DNA from: Nyssa sinensis
Taxonomy: Eukaryota; Streptophyta; Magnoliopsida; Cornales; Nyssaceae
Length of the DNA stretch: 64,000 nt
Assembly (NCBI GenBank): GCA_008638375.1
Contig: CM018041.1
Span: 17,258,453-17,322,452 of the forward strand
Direction of reading: 5' to 3'
The position numbers and the translations under genes are program-made. The notes beneath the pieces are model-generated. The model made no database searches. It worked only from the letters and a program-made list of their open reading frames with translations, and was not told the DNA's origin. Of the stretch, positions 1 through 10,089 are shown one piece after another; positions within the stretch are counted from its first letter, which is position 1; every line of letters begins with the position of its first letter.

Positions 1-324
1 ATAAAAACTTATTTCAAAGAAGAAAAGAAATCTCTCTCCCCCACCCCCACATACACATTTTAACATATAAGTGTGCAAGGGTTATTTTGTAATTTTATTT
101 TTACTTAATCTTGAGCCCTGAAAACATCTGTAGAGTGCATTTGACTAGTCCTTTTTTTAATTTTCTAAAATTATTGAGAGCAATACTACTAAGAACTCAT
201 TTATATATGCGAATTAATATCTTATCTCTTAAATTTTTTTAAAAATTATATTTTTATTTATTTCAATTACTTTAATCTATAAATAAAATACAATCACTAA
301 ATTAAAGTTCTAATGGGTTCTTTG
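1..324. other. AT-rich flank of the first Copia element
   Basis: No ORF or recognisable repeat is visible in this AT-rich stretch. The last five bases, CTTTG (320-324), sit against the TGTTGG start of the Copia LTR. They match the CTTTA after the other LTR (7546-7550) at four of five positions, so they are probably one half of the target-site duplication. Confidence 0.6.
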
Positions 325-722
325 TGTTGGAAAAAATAGATTTTGAGCATTTAAATTAGCCATCTTTGAGCTAAAATTAAAGTGGGTCCCACAAATTAAT
401 TTTGGTGGGTCTACATGGGAATGTGTTCTCCTCCATGAGGAGATGAAAATTTTATATTGGGTTGCTCAAAACCATTAAGGAGTGAATGAGAAATTGCCTC
501 CAAACATTACCACTTGAAAATGGTAACAAAAGCTTTAAGCTTGAGAAAAAGCTTGTGTCCCACATAGGATGGGAACAAGGCTTTTAAAAGTATATATACA
601 CCTACCTTGGAGTGGGGTTTAGGCCCCAAGGGGCACCCCAGTTTGTGGAAGGGGGAAGACTTAGCACACGCGCATGCCGCTACCGTCGCCGCCCCGCCCC
701 GAATGGTGTCGGGCTCCAGCTC

Positions 723-757
723 GGGTTCTGGGCTTGGGCTTGGGCTTGGGTTTGGGT
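723..757 (+). other. G-tract cluster in the 5' LTR (possible G-quadruplex)
   Basis: At least six GGG runs separated by 3-4 bases (GGGTTCT, then GGGCTT units, then GGGTTT units). The 3' LTR has a matching cluster at 6903-6935 built from GGGTTCT units. Four or more closely spaced GGG tracts fit the standard G-quadruplex pattern. Folding is inferred, not shown. Confidence 0.55.
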
Positions 758-978
758 TTACTGTGTATATATCTTTTTAGAGAAAATTTATTTAAAATTT
801 TTCAAACCTGAAATGCTGTCATTTTGCGACGTGCGTATGGTTACCGTTGGGAGTCCAAAACGCTGTCATTTTGGAATCGTTGTTTGACTGAATGGGCGTC
901 TTCCACAGACGTGACTGTGTCTGTTCACCATGAATAGACACAACCCAAGCTTCTGTACCAAATAGTCATGAGCAAGTC

Positions 979-986
979 TATAAATA
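979..986 (+). promoter_or_regulatory. TATA box of the Copia 5' LTR
   Basis: TATAAATA within GTCTATAAATAGGACACG. The same site is in the 3' LTR (7161-7168) and, as TATAAATT, in the copy 2 LTR (36875-36882). Its place about two thirds into the LTR fits the U3/R border, so the element's RNA would start roughly 30 bases downstream. Confidence 0.7.
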
Positions 987-1363
987 GGACACGATCACAA
1001 GTATTCTGCATTCATTCAATTCAATTCATTTTGCATTCATTCGCATATCATCTTTGAGAGAGAGTTTTGCATAAGTTCTGGTTTGACAGACAACCATTGG
1101 TAGTGCTTACCTTTGTGTTGAGAGATCATTTTATCCTAGGAGACAAATTGCTAAGAACTCGTAAGCACCACTGCGAGGGCAATAAATTGTCTTAAGGAAA
1201 TTGTGTCCAACACAAGACTTGATCTGTTTCTGATTTCTGCAATTCTAGTTCGTGTTCTGCAACTCTTACAGGTTCTAATTTCGTTTATGAATTTGGTTCA
1301 AGTTTTATTATTTCTGTACTTTAATTTTGGAATAATATTGCAACTGATATATATTTACTAATA

Positions 1364-1909
1364 ATCTTAAGACAATTTAATTATATATATATATATATAT
1401 CAATTTTATTTTCTCAGTTTTGCCTACCTGTTTTGAAATCCAGAACTGGAAGACCAGAAACTACAGATCTGAAGTTCAGAACTAGAAGACCAAAAACTAC
1501 AAATCTGAAGTTCAGAACTGGAAGACCAGAAACTACAGATCTGAAGTTTAGACCAGAAAATACAGATTTGAAGTTCAAAATTGGAAGACCAGAAACTACA
1601 GATCTGAAGTTCAGACTAGAAACTATAGATCTGAAATTCAGAACTAGACGACCAGAAACTACAGATTTGAAGTTCAGAACTTAAAATTTAGTTCTGAAAT
1701 TTAGAACTTGAGAACTTAAGATTCAGTTCAGTTCTGTAATTCAGAACTTGAAATTCAGAAAATACAGAACTTAAAATTCAATTTTGCTTTATCAGTTCTG
1801 GTATACTGGTTTGGTTTATGCAGAAATATATTTACAGAATTTTCCTCTATTTATAGAATTTGATTATGAAATTATTGACTAAAATTGAATATCTTGAATT
1901 GTACCAGTA
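1364..1909 (+). other. Untranslated leader of Copia copy 1
   Basis: This lies between the 5' LTR and the gag start codon. It has an AT dinucleotide run (about 1381-1400), the 36-bp minisatellite listed separately, and a degenerate tail rich in CAGAACTT and TTCTGAAATT that looks like eroded repeat units. A TGGTATCAGAGC-type primer binding site is not visible where expected, so it was probably lost or overwritten. Confidence 0.7.
1441..1674 (+). repeat. 36/27-bp minisatellite in the Copia leader
   Basis: Seven tandem units begin at 1441, 1477, 1513, 1549, 1576, 1612 and 1639. Five are 36 bp (CAGAACTGGAAGACCAGAAA followed by CTACAGATCTGAAGTT) and two are 27 bp with the same 9 bases missing. Both lengths are multiples of three, so a frame stays open over 1433-1684 and would encode an RTGRPETTDLKF-like repeat. 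No start or protein family supports real translation. The most likely origin is replication slippage. Confidence 0.9.
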
Positions 1910-2820
1910 ATGGCAATTGATCCTCCCCCTGCCCCTACTACTACTGTGGTGACACATGCTCCTGTTATGTCATTTGCTCCTATGGTCGAAACTGTGTCCG
2001 TGAACCATGGAGAAAAGCTCGAGAAATTCAATGGGTCTAATTTCAAAAGATAGCAACAAAAGATGTTGTTTTATCTTACCACCCTGAATTTGGCTCGGTT
2101 CCTTCGAGAAGATGCACTTGCTTTGAGGAAAAATGAGATGGATAGGCAAGTGGTTGCCGCCGTGGAGGCATGGAAGCATGTAGATTTCTTATGCCAGAAT
2201 TATGTCCTCAACGGTTTAGACAACACATTGTATAATGTGTATTGCACCATCAAGACAACAAGGGAATTGTGGGATTCACTTGACAGAAAGTACAAGATTG
2301 AGGATGCCGGAATGAAAAAATTTGTTGTTGGCAGATTCCTCGATTATAAGATGGTGGACTTTAAAACCGTGATCAATCAAGTTCAAGATTTTCAAGTCAT
2401 CCTACATGAGATTCATGCAGAGGGAATGTCTTTGAGTGAATCATTCCAAGTGGCTGTAATTATTGAAAAACTGCCATCATTATGGAAGGAATTCAAGAAC
2501 TACCTTAAGCACAAGCGCAAGGAGATGAAACTTGAAGACTTGATTGTCCAATTGAGGATAGAGGAAGACAACCATGCATCTGAAAATAAGGAAGGCAAGT
2601 CCATCATGGAATCCAAGGCCAATATTGTGGAACAAGGGCAGACCTCTCGCAATAACAAGAAGAGGAAGCATAATGGCAATGGTCCCAAACAAGGTCCTAC
2701 TAAAAAGTTCTAAGGCAAGTGCTATGTGTGCAACAAACAAAGGCATCGTGCTAAGGATTGCCGCAGCCGAAAGGACCAAGGAAATCCAACCAAGAAACGC
2801 CCTCAAGCCAATGTGACTGA
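1910..2820 (+). pseudogene. gag: Copia copy 1 gag (capsid/nucleocapsid), two in-frame stops
   Basis: Gag forms the virus-like particle and binds the element's RNA. The likely start is ATG at 1910 (MAIDPPPAPTTT). The frame meets TAG at 2051 where a tryptophan is expected (FKR-stop-QQKM), continues through a UBN2-type capsid region ([13 protein letters not shown]), and meets TAA at 2711, where copy 2 has a glutamine codon. A CCHC zinc knuckle follows (CYVCNKQRHRAKDC, about 2720-2765). The usual glycine before its histidine is arginine here, while copy 2 keeps glycine. The frame then runs directly into protease with no break, as expected for a Copia gag-pol polyprotein. It cannot make full-length Gag. 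Confidence 0.9.
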
Positions 2821-4340
2821 AGTGGACGGCCTTTCAGACGATGTCTCAGACATGAACCTCTCAGTTGTAGTCTTCGAGGTAAACTTCATTGGTAGTAATA
2901 CCAAGGAATGGTGGGTGGACACAGGGGCTACTCGTCATATTTGCTCAGATAAGAAAATGTTCTCATCATATTATAGCATAGATAATAGAAAACAACTCTT
3001 TATGGGCAACTCCTCTTCTTCCAAGGTTGAAGGCCAAGGGAAGGTGTTATTGAAGATGACATCAGGCAAGGAACTTACTCTCAGTGATATGTTGCATGTG
3101 CCAGAGATTCGAAAGAATCTAGTGTCTGAATCATTATTGAGTAAGAAGGGCTTCAAGTTGGTGTTTGTTGCAGACAAGTTTATCCTTACCAAAAATGGGA
3201 TGTATGTGGGGAAGGCGTATATGAGCAATGGGCTCTTCAATATGAATGTAATAACCATTGTACCTCCTACTAAAAATATTAATAATAAGAACACATCTTC
3301 TGCTTATATGCTTGAGTCTTCAAATGTGTGGCATGGTAGACTAGCACATGTTTATTATGATACATTGCGTAGATTAATTAATATGGAATGTTTGCCTAAA
3401 TTTGAAATAGATCCAAATCACAAATGTGAGATTTGTGTGGAATCTAAACTTACAAGAACTTCTTTCCAATAATTGAAAAAAGTAGTGAACCTCTAGAATT
3501 AATACATTCAGATATTTGTGATTTAAATTTATTCAAACTAGAGGTGGTAAGAAATATTTTCTTATATTTATTGATGATTGCACAAGATACTGTTATGTTT
3601 ACTTATTGAGAAGTCAAGATGAGGCATTGAAAATGTTTAAACATTTCAAGAATGAGGTTGAGAACCAACTTGATAGAAAAATTAAGGTGATAAGAAGTGA
3701 TAGAGGTGGAGAATAAGACGCACCTTTTTGTGAATTCTGTTCTCAACATGGTATCATACACCAAACAACTGCACCCTATTCACCTTAACGAAATGAGGTT
3801 GCTGAACGTAAGAACAAAACTTTAAAAGAAATGATGAATGCATTACTATTAAGTTCTGGACTACCTTAGAATTTGTGGGGGGAAGCAATCCTCTCCACAA
3901 ATTATATTCTCAACCGAATACCTCAAAAGAAAACCAATAAATCCCCTTACGAGTTGTGTAAAGGTCGAAAACCTTCTTACAAATACTTAAAAGTGTGAGG
4001 GTGTTTGGCTAAAGTGGCGGTACCTATACCTAAAAAGGTTAAAATAGGACCAAAAACAGTTGATTGTGTTTTCATTGGGTATGCTCATAATAGTAGTGCA
4101 TATCGCTTTCTAATTCATAAATCAAAAATTTTTGATATGCATGTCAATACTATTATCGAGTCAAGGAATGCATCTTTCTTTGAAAATGTATTTCCTTACA
4201 AATCCACACAGGAGTCGAACTTAAGCAAAAGAACTCATGATACTGCAATAAGCAGTAGTCAAGGCCAACAAGATGATGATGAACCTAGACGCAGCAAAAG
4301 AGCTAGAACATCAAAATCTTTTGGTCCAGATTTTCTAACA
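2821..4340 (+). pseudogene. pol: Copia copy 1 protease and integrase, frameshifted
   Basis: The aspartic protease motif is WWVDTGATRHIC, with the catalytic DTGA at 2918-2929 intact. The GAG-pre-integrase zinc region follows (NVWHGRLAH ... HKCEICVESK). At 3470 one base is missing compared with copy 2, which creates a stop. Integrase continues in pieces: HSDICDL (about 3500), SDRGGE followed by a stop (about 3700), TAPYSP-stop-RNEVAERKN (about 3770-3810), and a further stop near 3870. The catalytic D, D and E are still recognisable. From 4005 the frame is open again through the integrase C-terminal part (VFIGYAHNSSAYRFL), which leads into RT. The part that cuts and joins DNA ends is clearly broken. 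Confidence 0.88.
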
Positions 4341-5897
4341 TATTCGTTAGAAGATGAGCCTCAAAGCTTTAAAGAAGCAATATCGAGCCCTGAAGCTCCA
4401 TATTGGAAAGAGGCTATTAACGATGAAGTAGTATCCATTTTGCAAAATCATACGTGGGAACTAGTGGATCTTCTACCAGGTTCAAAACCTTTTGAATATA
4501 AATGGATATTCAAGAAGAAAATGAAAGCAAATGGATCTATTGATAAATATAAGGCCAGGCTGGTTATCAAAGGTTACAAGCAAAATGAAGGCTTGGACTA
4601 TTTTGATACATATTCATTAGTTACGAGAATATCATCCATTCGAATGTTAATAGCTATTGCAGTTATACACAATCTTGAGATACATCAAATTGATGTAAAG
4701 ATAGCTTTCTTAAATGGTGATTTGGATGAAGAAATATACATGGAACAACCCGAAGGGTTTATTGTTCCAGGTCAAGAAAAGAAAGTTTGCCGGCTTGTTA
4801 AATCACTTTATGGATTAAAGCAAGCACCAAAACAGTGGCATGAGAAATTTGACAGTGTAATGATGTCAAATGGGTTCAAAACCAACAAGTGTGACAAATG
4901 TGTATATGTCAAGAACAACGAACATGGGTTTGTCATTATTTGTCTCTATGTTGATGATATGCTTATTATGGGTAGTAATAATGAAGTCATTAAAACTACC
5001 AAGAAAATGTTAAACAATAAGTTTGACATGAAGGACTTAGGTGTTGCCGATGTAATACTTGGGATAAAAATCTCTAGAACATCGGATGGACTAATATTAT
5101 CTCAATCACATTACATTGAGAAAATTCTGAAGAAATTTAAACAAGATGATAGTAGTCCAGTGAGAACACCTGTAGATGTAAATCTACATTTATCCAAGAA
5201 TAATGGTAAAAGCATATCACAACTAGAATATGCACAAATAATTGATAGCCTATTGTATGTCATGAATTGTACCCGTCCAAACATAGCTTACGCTGTTAAC
5301 AAATTGAGTAGATACACATGTAATCCAGGTTCGGACCATTAGAAGGCAATAGTTAGGGTTTTGAGATATTTGAAATACACCCAAAACTATGGATTGCACT
5401 ACTCAAAATATCCAGTAGTACTTGACGGATACTGTGACGCAAATTGGAGATCCGAAACCAAAGACTCGAAGTCCACAAGTGGCTATCTATTTACACTTGG
5501 TGGTGGAGCAGTGTCTTGGAAATCTTCTAAGCAAACGTGCATTGCCAGATCCACGATGGAATCTAAGTTTAATGCACTTGATAAAGCTAGTGAAGAAGCA
5601 GAGTCGTTTTGTCACTTCTTAGAAGATATTCCAATGTGGCCAAAACCTTTGCCTGCTATCTGCATTCATTGCGATAGTCAATCAGCGATTGGTAGGGCAT
5701 AGAGTTATATGTATAACGGTAAGTCTCGACATATTCGTCGAAGACATAATACCGTGAAAAAACTTCTCTGTAATCGTATTATGACCATTGAATATATAAG
5801 GTGAAAAGATAACATTGTGGATCCGTTAACTAAAGGTTTGACCAGAGAGCAAGTAAGTAGATCATCGAGAGGATTGGGTTTAAAGCCTATACACTAA
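4341..5897 (+). pseudogene. pol: Copia copy 1 reverse transcriptase and RNase H
   Basis: RT is the best preserved domain. It has YWKEAINDEV, the WELVDLLPGSKP block, KARLVIKGYKQ, the IHQIDVKIAFLNGDL block (usually MDVKTAFLNG) and an intact catalytic YVDDM (4947-4961). A stop at 5341 (where a codon before [11 protein letters not shown] is expected) separates RT from RNase H. RNase H keeps GYCDANW and [21 protein letters not shown]. Stops then fall at about 5701 and 5803 before the last stretch KDNIVDPLTKGLTREQV, and the polyprotein ends near 5897. RT and RNase H would convert element RNA to DNA. The internal stops rule out a complete enzyme. Confidence 0.92.
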
Positions 5898-6484
5898 AAA
5901 GTCGCCATAATGGCAACCCAACCTAGCTGACTGGAGATCCCAAGACCTAGGTTCGAAGGGACAACCGAATTGTGTGTGACTCATTAAGATCACTATGGAG
6001 ATCAAATCTCCTCCTCATTCCTATGATCAGAATAGTGATGCCTGCAGCGTTGAACAGGGTAAGCTAAGCTTTTAATGATTCTTATACCTTGTTGAAGACA
6101 AGTGAGGTATAGCAGAATACTCTTCAGAAGAAGTCACCTATGTGAGTGTGAACTGGGCTGGTTCTATGAGAATGACAAAGGCTAAATTCTTTAGGAACAC
6201 TCATGAAATCAAGAATTGTTTAGGGCCAAAATGAACACAATCGTGAGAATCAACTGTGCCAGGAAAGATTCTGTGTGCATGTTGTTGTCTTGGTTTACAC
6301 AAATGATTGAAAATTTCAAGACATCATGTTCACTGATCAATCAGTAACCCCGATAGCATTTCACAAGGGAAGGTTCAAGGCCACAAGCTACCTTCCTCTA
6401 TACAGGAAATGTCCAAATAAACTCTCTCTTAGTGTCTGCATTTCATTTGCATTACTTTCAGTCAATTTGATTCATGTGGGGGAT
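5898..6484 (+). other. 3' untranslated region and polypurine tract of Copia copy 1
   Basis: About 590 bases without a credible ORF lie between the end of RNase H and the 3' LTR. They are conserved in copy 2 (35590-36156). The GTGGGGGAT polypurine tract directly abuts TGTTGG at 6485 and would prime plus-strand DNA synthesis. The same tract precedes the copy 2 LTR. Confidence 0.8.
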
Positions 6485-7545
6485 TGTTGGAAAAAATGGA
6501 TTTTGAGCATTTAAATTAGCCATCTTTGGGCTAAAATTAAAGTGGGTTCCACAAATTAATTTTGGTAGGTCCACATGGGAATGTGTTCTCCTCCATGAGG
6601 AGATGAAGATTATATATTGGGTTGCTCAAAACCATTAAGGAGTGAATGAGAAGTTGCCTCTAAACATCACCACTTGAAAATGGTAACAAAAGCTTTAAGC
6701 TTGAGAAAAAGCTTGTGTCCCACATAGGATGGGAACAAGGCTTTTAAAGAGTATATATACACCTACCTTGGAGTGGAGTCTGGGCCCTAAGGGGCACCCC
6801 AGTTTTGTGGAGGGGGAGGACCTAGCACATGTTTGGTTCACCACACACGCACGCGCCGCCACCGCAGCCCCGCACTGAACCGAACTGGGCCGGGCTCGAG
6901 CTCGGGTTCTGGGTTCTGGGTTCTGGGCTTGGGCTTGCTGTGTATATATCTTTTTAGAGAAAATTTATTTAAAATTTTTCAAACCTGAAACGCTGTCATT
7001 TTGTGACGTACATATAGTTACCGTTGGGAGTTCAAAACGCTGTCGTTTTGAAATCGTTGTTTGACTGAATGGGCGTCTTCCATAGATGCGACTGTGTCTG
7101 TTCGCCATGAACAGACACAACCCAAGCTTCATGCCTGTACCAAACAGTTATGAGCAAGTCTATAAATAGGACACGATCACAAGCATTCTGCATTCATTCA
7201 ATTCAATTCATTTTGCATTCATTCACATATCATCTTTGAGAGAGAGTTCTGCATAAGTTCTGGTTCGACAGACAACCATTGGTAGTGCTTACCTTTGTGT
7301 TGGGAGATCATTTTATCCTGTGAGACAAATTGCCAAGAACTCGTAAGCACCACTACGAGGGTAATAATTTGTCTTAAGGAAATTGTGTCCAACACAAGAC
7401 TTGATCTGTTTCTGATTTCTGCAATTCTAGTTCTTGTTCTGCAACTCTTGCAGGTTCTAATTTCGTTTATGAATTTGGTTCAAGTTTTATTATTTCTGTA
7501 CTTTAATTTTGGAATAATATTGCAATTGATATATATTTACTAACA
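6485..7545 (+). repeat. 3' LTR of Copia copy 1
   Basis: It begins TGTTGGAAAAAATGG and ends TTTACTAACA, the canonical TG...CA termini. TATA box at 7161-7168 and G-tract cluster at 6903-6935. It is about 20 bases longer than the 5' LTR, partly from a CATGTTTGGTTCACCACAC-like insertion near 6828-6850. The following CTTTA (7546-7550) is the probable second half of the target duplication. Confidence 0.93.
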
Positions 7546-7825
7546 CTTTATAGCATTGCAAATTATTAATTCTTAAAGAGTGTTGCGAGTAGGTAGTTTA
7601 TAAATAGGCCTTTATATTCATACTGGGATGTGAGACTTTAACTTTCACATGAGACCTCAACAATCTCTTGCTTCCCTTGTAATTTAACATACCCTGTGTG
7701 GAGTATGTCTTGTATTCGTGCCACTGTTGCTCGTATTCTAGCAAAGTTGGACAAAATTCTTGAATTGGGATGTCAGTTATTGAGCGCACTCGAACTCTAA
7801 AACTAGCCTACTAGGTATTGATTAA
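7546..7825. other. Unassigned stretch between two retroelements
   Basis: AT-rich. It contains TTTATAAATAGGCC and a GGGATGTGAGACTTTAAC phrase resembling plant LTR or promoter debris. No gene is supported. The small minus-strand frame at 7598-7789 shows no recognisable domain. Confidence 0.4.
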
Positions 7826-8218
7826 TGCAGAAGGAAAATTGAACATGTCGAATTTCTTAGTAACAAAGTAAAATGAGGACTCCTCATCCAACAAGATAAA
7901 ATAATTTTCTAAAATTTATAATTAAATTAATATTGATAAAAAAAAACTTCATGATAATGACCTATTATATCATATTTATAGTGCTAAAATACTTTTATTT
8001 TGACTATGAAACAAAAACTCCTATTTTTATTCTAATCCTACTACAATAAAGACTATTAATTTAAATAGGAAAGTACTAATTTTTATATTTCCTATACTAA
8101 TCCTAATAAAACAAAAAAACTAGAGAAATTAAGAATAAATTAATTTTGAAAATTAAATAATTCTAATATAACTCTAAAACAAATATACTTAATTTTAGGG
8201 TACCAAATATGTCTTACA
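7826..8218 (-). repeat. 3' LTR of the non-autonomous element
   Basis: On the minus strand it starts TGTAAGACATATTTGG at 8218 and runs to about TTCTGCA at 7826. It aligns with 9473-9876 base for base with modest divergence and small indels, including the GGGTACCAAA block and the CTTCATGATAATGACC block. Confidence 0.85.
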
Positions 8219-8330
8219 TTAGTCTCCCCCACTTGAAAACAACTCGACCTTGAGTTAACCGGATGTACGACATCGAACTCGTCCATAATCCGGTATCAAT
8301 GGTTGAATCTTTTCAATGATAATGAAAGAC

Positions 8331-8636
8331 TCAAAAAAATAATTCTTTCGCATTCTCTATAAAATCTGTAATTTTTTGCTCTTGTTTTGATGTCAATAAT
8401 GTTCTTATAATAAAACATAAATTATTTTCTTGATCTACTACAAGTTCAATCTTCTTGTAAGTATTATCATCATTTTTTGTGAATTCAAGTTCAGTTGCAT
8501 CCTTAACATAGACAATTACCATAGAAATTTCTGCTTTCTCTTCCATAAAAGAATTTATAGAATCAATTAGTTCCATTAAATCCAGACTTTGATCAATTGA
8601 TTCTGAACTGCTTTCTTCTTCTTTATTTTTCTCCAA
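8331..8636 (-). CDS. Small acidic ORF inside the non-autonomous LTR element, unrecognised
   Basis: A 101-residue frame, acidic and serine-rich at the start (MEKNKEEESSSESIDQ), followed by a mixed hydrophobic/charged segment. I recognise no domain. It sits between the gag remnant and the 3' LTR, where a complete element would carry pol or its tail. It may be the end of an ancestral ORF, or an open frame by chance. Confidence 0.3.
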   Translation of the reverse strand: MEKNKEEESSSESIDQSLDLMELIDSINSFMEEKAEISMVIVYVKDATELEFTKNDDNTYKKIELVVDQENNLCFIIRTLLTSKQEQKITDFIENAKELFF

Positions 8637-9005
8637 CTTTCTGTAATGGTCTTCAAGGTATGGAATAATTGGATCTTCATTTTTTATGACAAGAGAGTTT
8701 CTGTAAGGATGGACACGTCCCTTGTAAGGATGGGTACATCTTCTAATGGTGTAATATCTACAACATTATTACTCAAATTCGCCTCAATAATTTTAGATTT
8801 TTTTTGCACTTTTTTCTTGGTGCTTTCCCACGTTGGCCTGTATTTATCTTCTAAAATCTGCAAATAATTCTTTTGGAAAAAACTTATTCATCAACATGTT
8901 CATCATTCTTAACCATGAATGAATGTACTTTTTTCTTTGTAATTGTCTATGTATCTGTAAATTAAGCCACCATTTTTTCATAAAACCTATAAGCTTATCT
9001 TATGC

Positions 9006-9440
9006 CTAAAAATATTTGTTTTCTTCTAAAAGTATCAAATTATTAAGACAATCATGAAAATCTTCAAAATAAAAGTTACTATCAAAATCATAAACCCAAT
9101 CATGAAAATATTCAAAATAAAAGTTACCATCCAAATCATAAATCCAATCATGAAAATCTTCAAAATAAAAGTTACCATCAAAATCAGGAAGTCTTTTGTA
9201 ATTACAAATAGCTTTGTCTTTAGGTTGGCGTCTGGAAAATCCTCCGGTGTGGTTCCTGTTGACAGGAAGATCTTCAGGAGCATTGAGATTAGAACACATG
9301 AGCAGCTATTGTATCGCACCAAACTTATCTTTGATTTGTGCAAACAGTTGCCCCTGTTCATCAATCGTCGCCTCAAAAGCCTCCGTCCCACGACAAATGT
9401 CAATGAGATTTTTTATTCTGTCTTTATTAATTGCCATAAA
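9006..9440 (-). pseudogene. gag: Partial Ty3/Gypsy-type gag in the non-autonomous element
   Basis: On the minus strand, MAINKDRIKNLIDICRGTEA (from about 9434) leads to DEQGQLFAQIKDKF. A different frame then gives LPDFDGNFYFEDFHDWIYDL. The order, a coiled N-terminus and then a D-F-x-G-x-F-x-x-E-D-F-x-D-W motif, is that of plant Gypsy Gag proteins just before the capsid domain. Here the motif is triplicated by a 48-bp tandem repeat and the rest of Gag is gone. A frame change separates the two halves, so a single protein is not made from this copy. Confidence 0.65.
9051..9194 (-). repeat. 3 x 48-bp tandem repeat within gag
   Basis: Units start at 9051, 9099 and 9147, exactly 48 bases apart, with a few substitutions each. 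On the minus strand each encodes a 16-residue copy of the FxGNFYFEDFHDWxYD type. The length keeps the frame. This is a local amplification of one conserved Gag motif. Confidence 0.9.
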
Positions 9441-9455
9441 GTCAGGCAAATCCTT

Positions 9456-9467
9456 GCTTTGATACCA
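9456..9467 (-). other. Primer binding site (initiator-Met tRNA type)
   Basis: The minus-strand sequence TGGTATCAAAGC lies a few bases inside the 5' LTR. It differs by one base from TGGTATCAGAGC, the common plant retrotransposon primer site for initiator tRNA-Met. Confidence 0.75.
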
Positions 9468-9472
9468 AATAA

Positions 9473-9876
9473 TGCAGAACAGAAATGTGGAAGGAGAATC
9501 AAACACGTCAAATTCCATAGTAATAATGTAACATAGGGACTCCTCACCCAACAAGAGAAAATAATGCTCCAAAATTCGTAATTAAATTAATATTGATAAA
9601 AAAAACTTCATGATAATAACCTATTACATCATATTTATAGTGCTAAAATATTCCTATTTTGACTAGGAAACAAAAACTCCCATTTTTACACTAATCCTAC
9701 TATAATAAAAACTATTAATTTGAATAGGAAACTACTAATTTCTATATTTCCTATACTAATCCTAATAAAATAAGGAAATTAGAGAAATTAAGAATAAATT
9801 AATTTTAAAAATTAAACAATTCTAATACAACTCTAAAACAAATATCATTAATTTAGGGTACCAAAACTGTCCTACA
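9473..9876 (-). repeat. 5' LTR of the non-autonomous element
   Basis: On the minus strand it starts TGTAGGACAGTTTTGG at 9876 and ends at CTGCA (9473). It is the partner of 7826-8218. No obvious TATA box was identified. Confidence 0.85.
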
Positions 9877-10089
9877 TCACCGATCCACACTTATTTTCCA
9901 AATTTGCCAATTTGCTAACATTTTTTTAGGGTTTTTGAGTGTTATAAATTATATTATGGAGAAAATAAGTGAGAAAAGCGGTAGGAGTTAGTATTTAACT
10001 ATTATGAGAGATGGTTAACATAATTTTAGCCTATGACGTGTCAGGATGCACGCTTCTTACAATAACAAGGTTTGGCAAAGATTTTGGTT

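Larger units (their letters stand above)
325..1363 (+). repeat. 5' LTR of Copia copy 1
   Basis: It starts TGTTGGAAAAAATAG and ends TTTACTAATA, where the 3' LTR has TTTACTAACA, so the terminal CA has mutated here. It aligns along its whole length with 6485-7545 with scattered substitutions and small indels, so the insertion is not recent. It contains a G-run-rich block (723-757), a TATA box and a pyrimidine/CATTC-rich leader. The short open frame at 612-887 is LTR sequence and not a gene. Confidence 0.93.
325..7545 (+). mobile_element. Ty1/Copia LTR retrotransposon, copy 1 (both LTRs, decayed coding region)
   Basis: This is a full-length Copia element. Two LTRs of about 1.04 and 1.06 kb (325-1363 and 6485-7545) flank one gag-pol reading frame in the order gag, zinc knuckle, protease, integrase, reverse transcriptase, RNase H, which is the Copia order. 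A GTGGGGGAT polypurine tract touches the 3' LTR. The flanks CTTTG and CTTTA look like a target-site duplication with one change. No clear initiator-tRNA primer binding site follows the 5' LTR, where the sequence is an AT microsatellite instead. Several stops and at least one frameshift make it non-functional. A second copy of the family lies at 32084-37226. Confidence 0.95.
7826..9876 (-). mobile_element. Non-autonomous LTR element with partial gag (TR-GAG/LARD-like)
   Basis: Two direct repeats of about 400 bp (7826-8218 and 9473-9876) flank a 1.25-kb interior. Read on the minus strand, the right repeat is the 5' LTR. It is followed by TGGTATCAAAGC (9456-9467), one base from the initiator-Met primer site TGGTATCAGAGC. 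The left repeat is preceded by the purine tract CAAGTGGGGGAGACTAA (8219-8235). The interior holds a Gypsy-style gag start and no protease, RT or integrase. This fits a non-autonomous derivative that depends on enzymes made elsewhere. I could not match a target-site duplication at the edges. Confidence 0.82.

Noticed and set aside
723..757. Interstitial telomere repeat
   Set aside because: The units are GGGCTT, GGGTTT and GGGTTCT, not the plant TTTAGGG telomere repeat.
612..887. 91-residue open frame
   Set aside because: It lies wholly inside the Copia LTR and its WAWAWVWV stretch is just the G-tract repeat translated.
1441..1674. CRISPR-like or TAL-like repeat array
   Set aside because: Units are contiguous with no unique spacers, and no associated genes exist. 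It is a minisatellite in a plant retrotransposon leader.
2480..3294. Minus-strand frames opposite gag and protease
   Set aside because: Shadows of the Copia gag-pol sequence. The same shadows appear in copy 2 (32145-32960), as expected from shared DNA and not from selection.
9054..9536. 160-residue plus-strand frame starting MKIFKIKVTIKIINPIMKIF
   Set aside because: Reverse reading of the 48-bp repeat and the gag remnant. Orientation of PBS, PPT and Gag motifs supports the minus strand.
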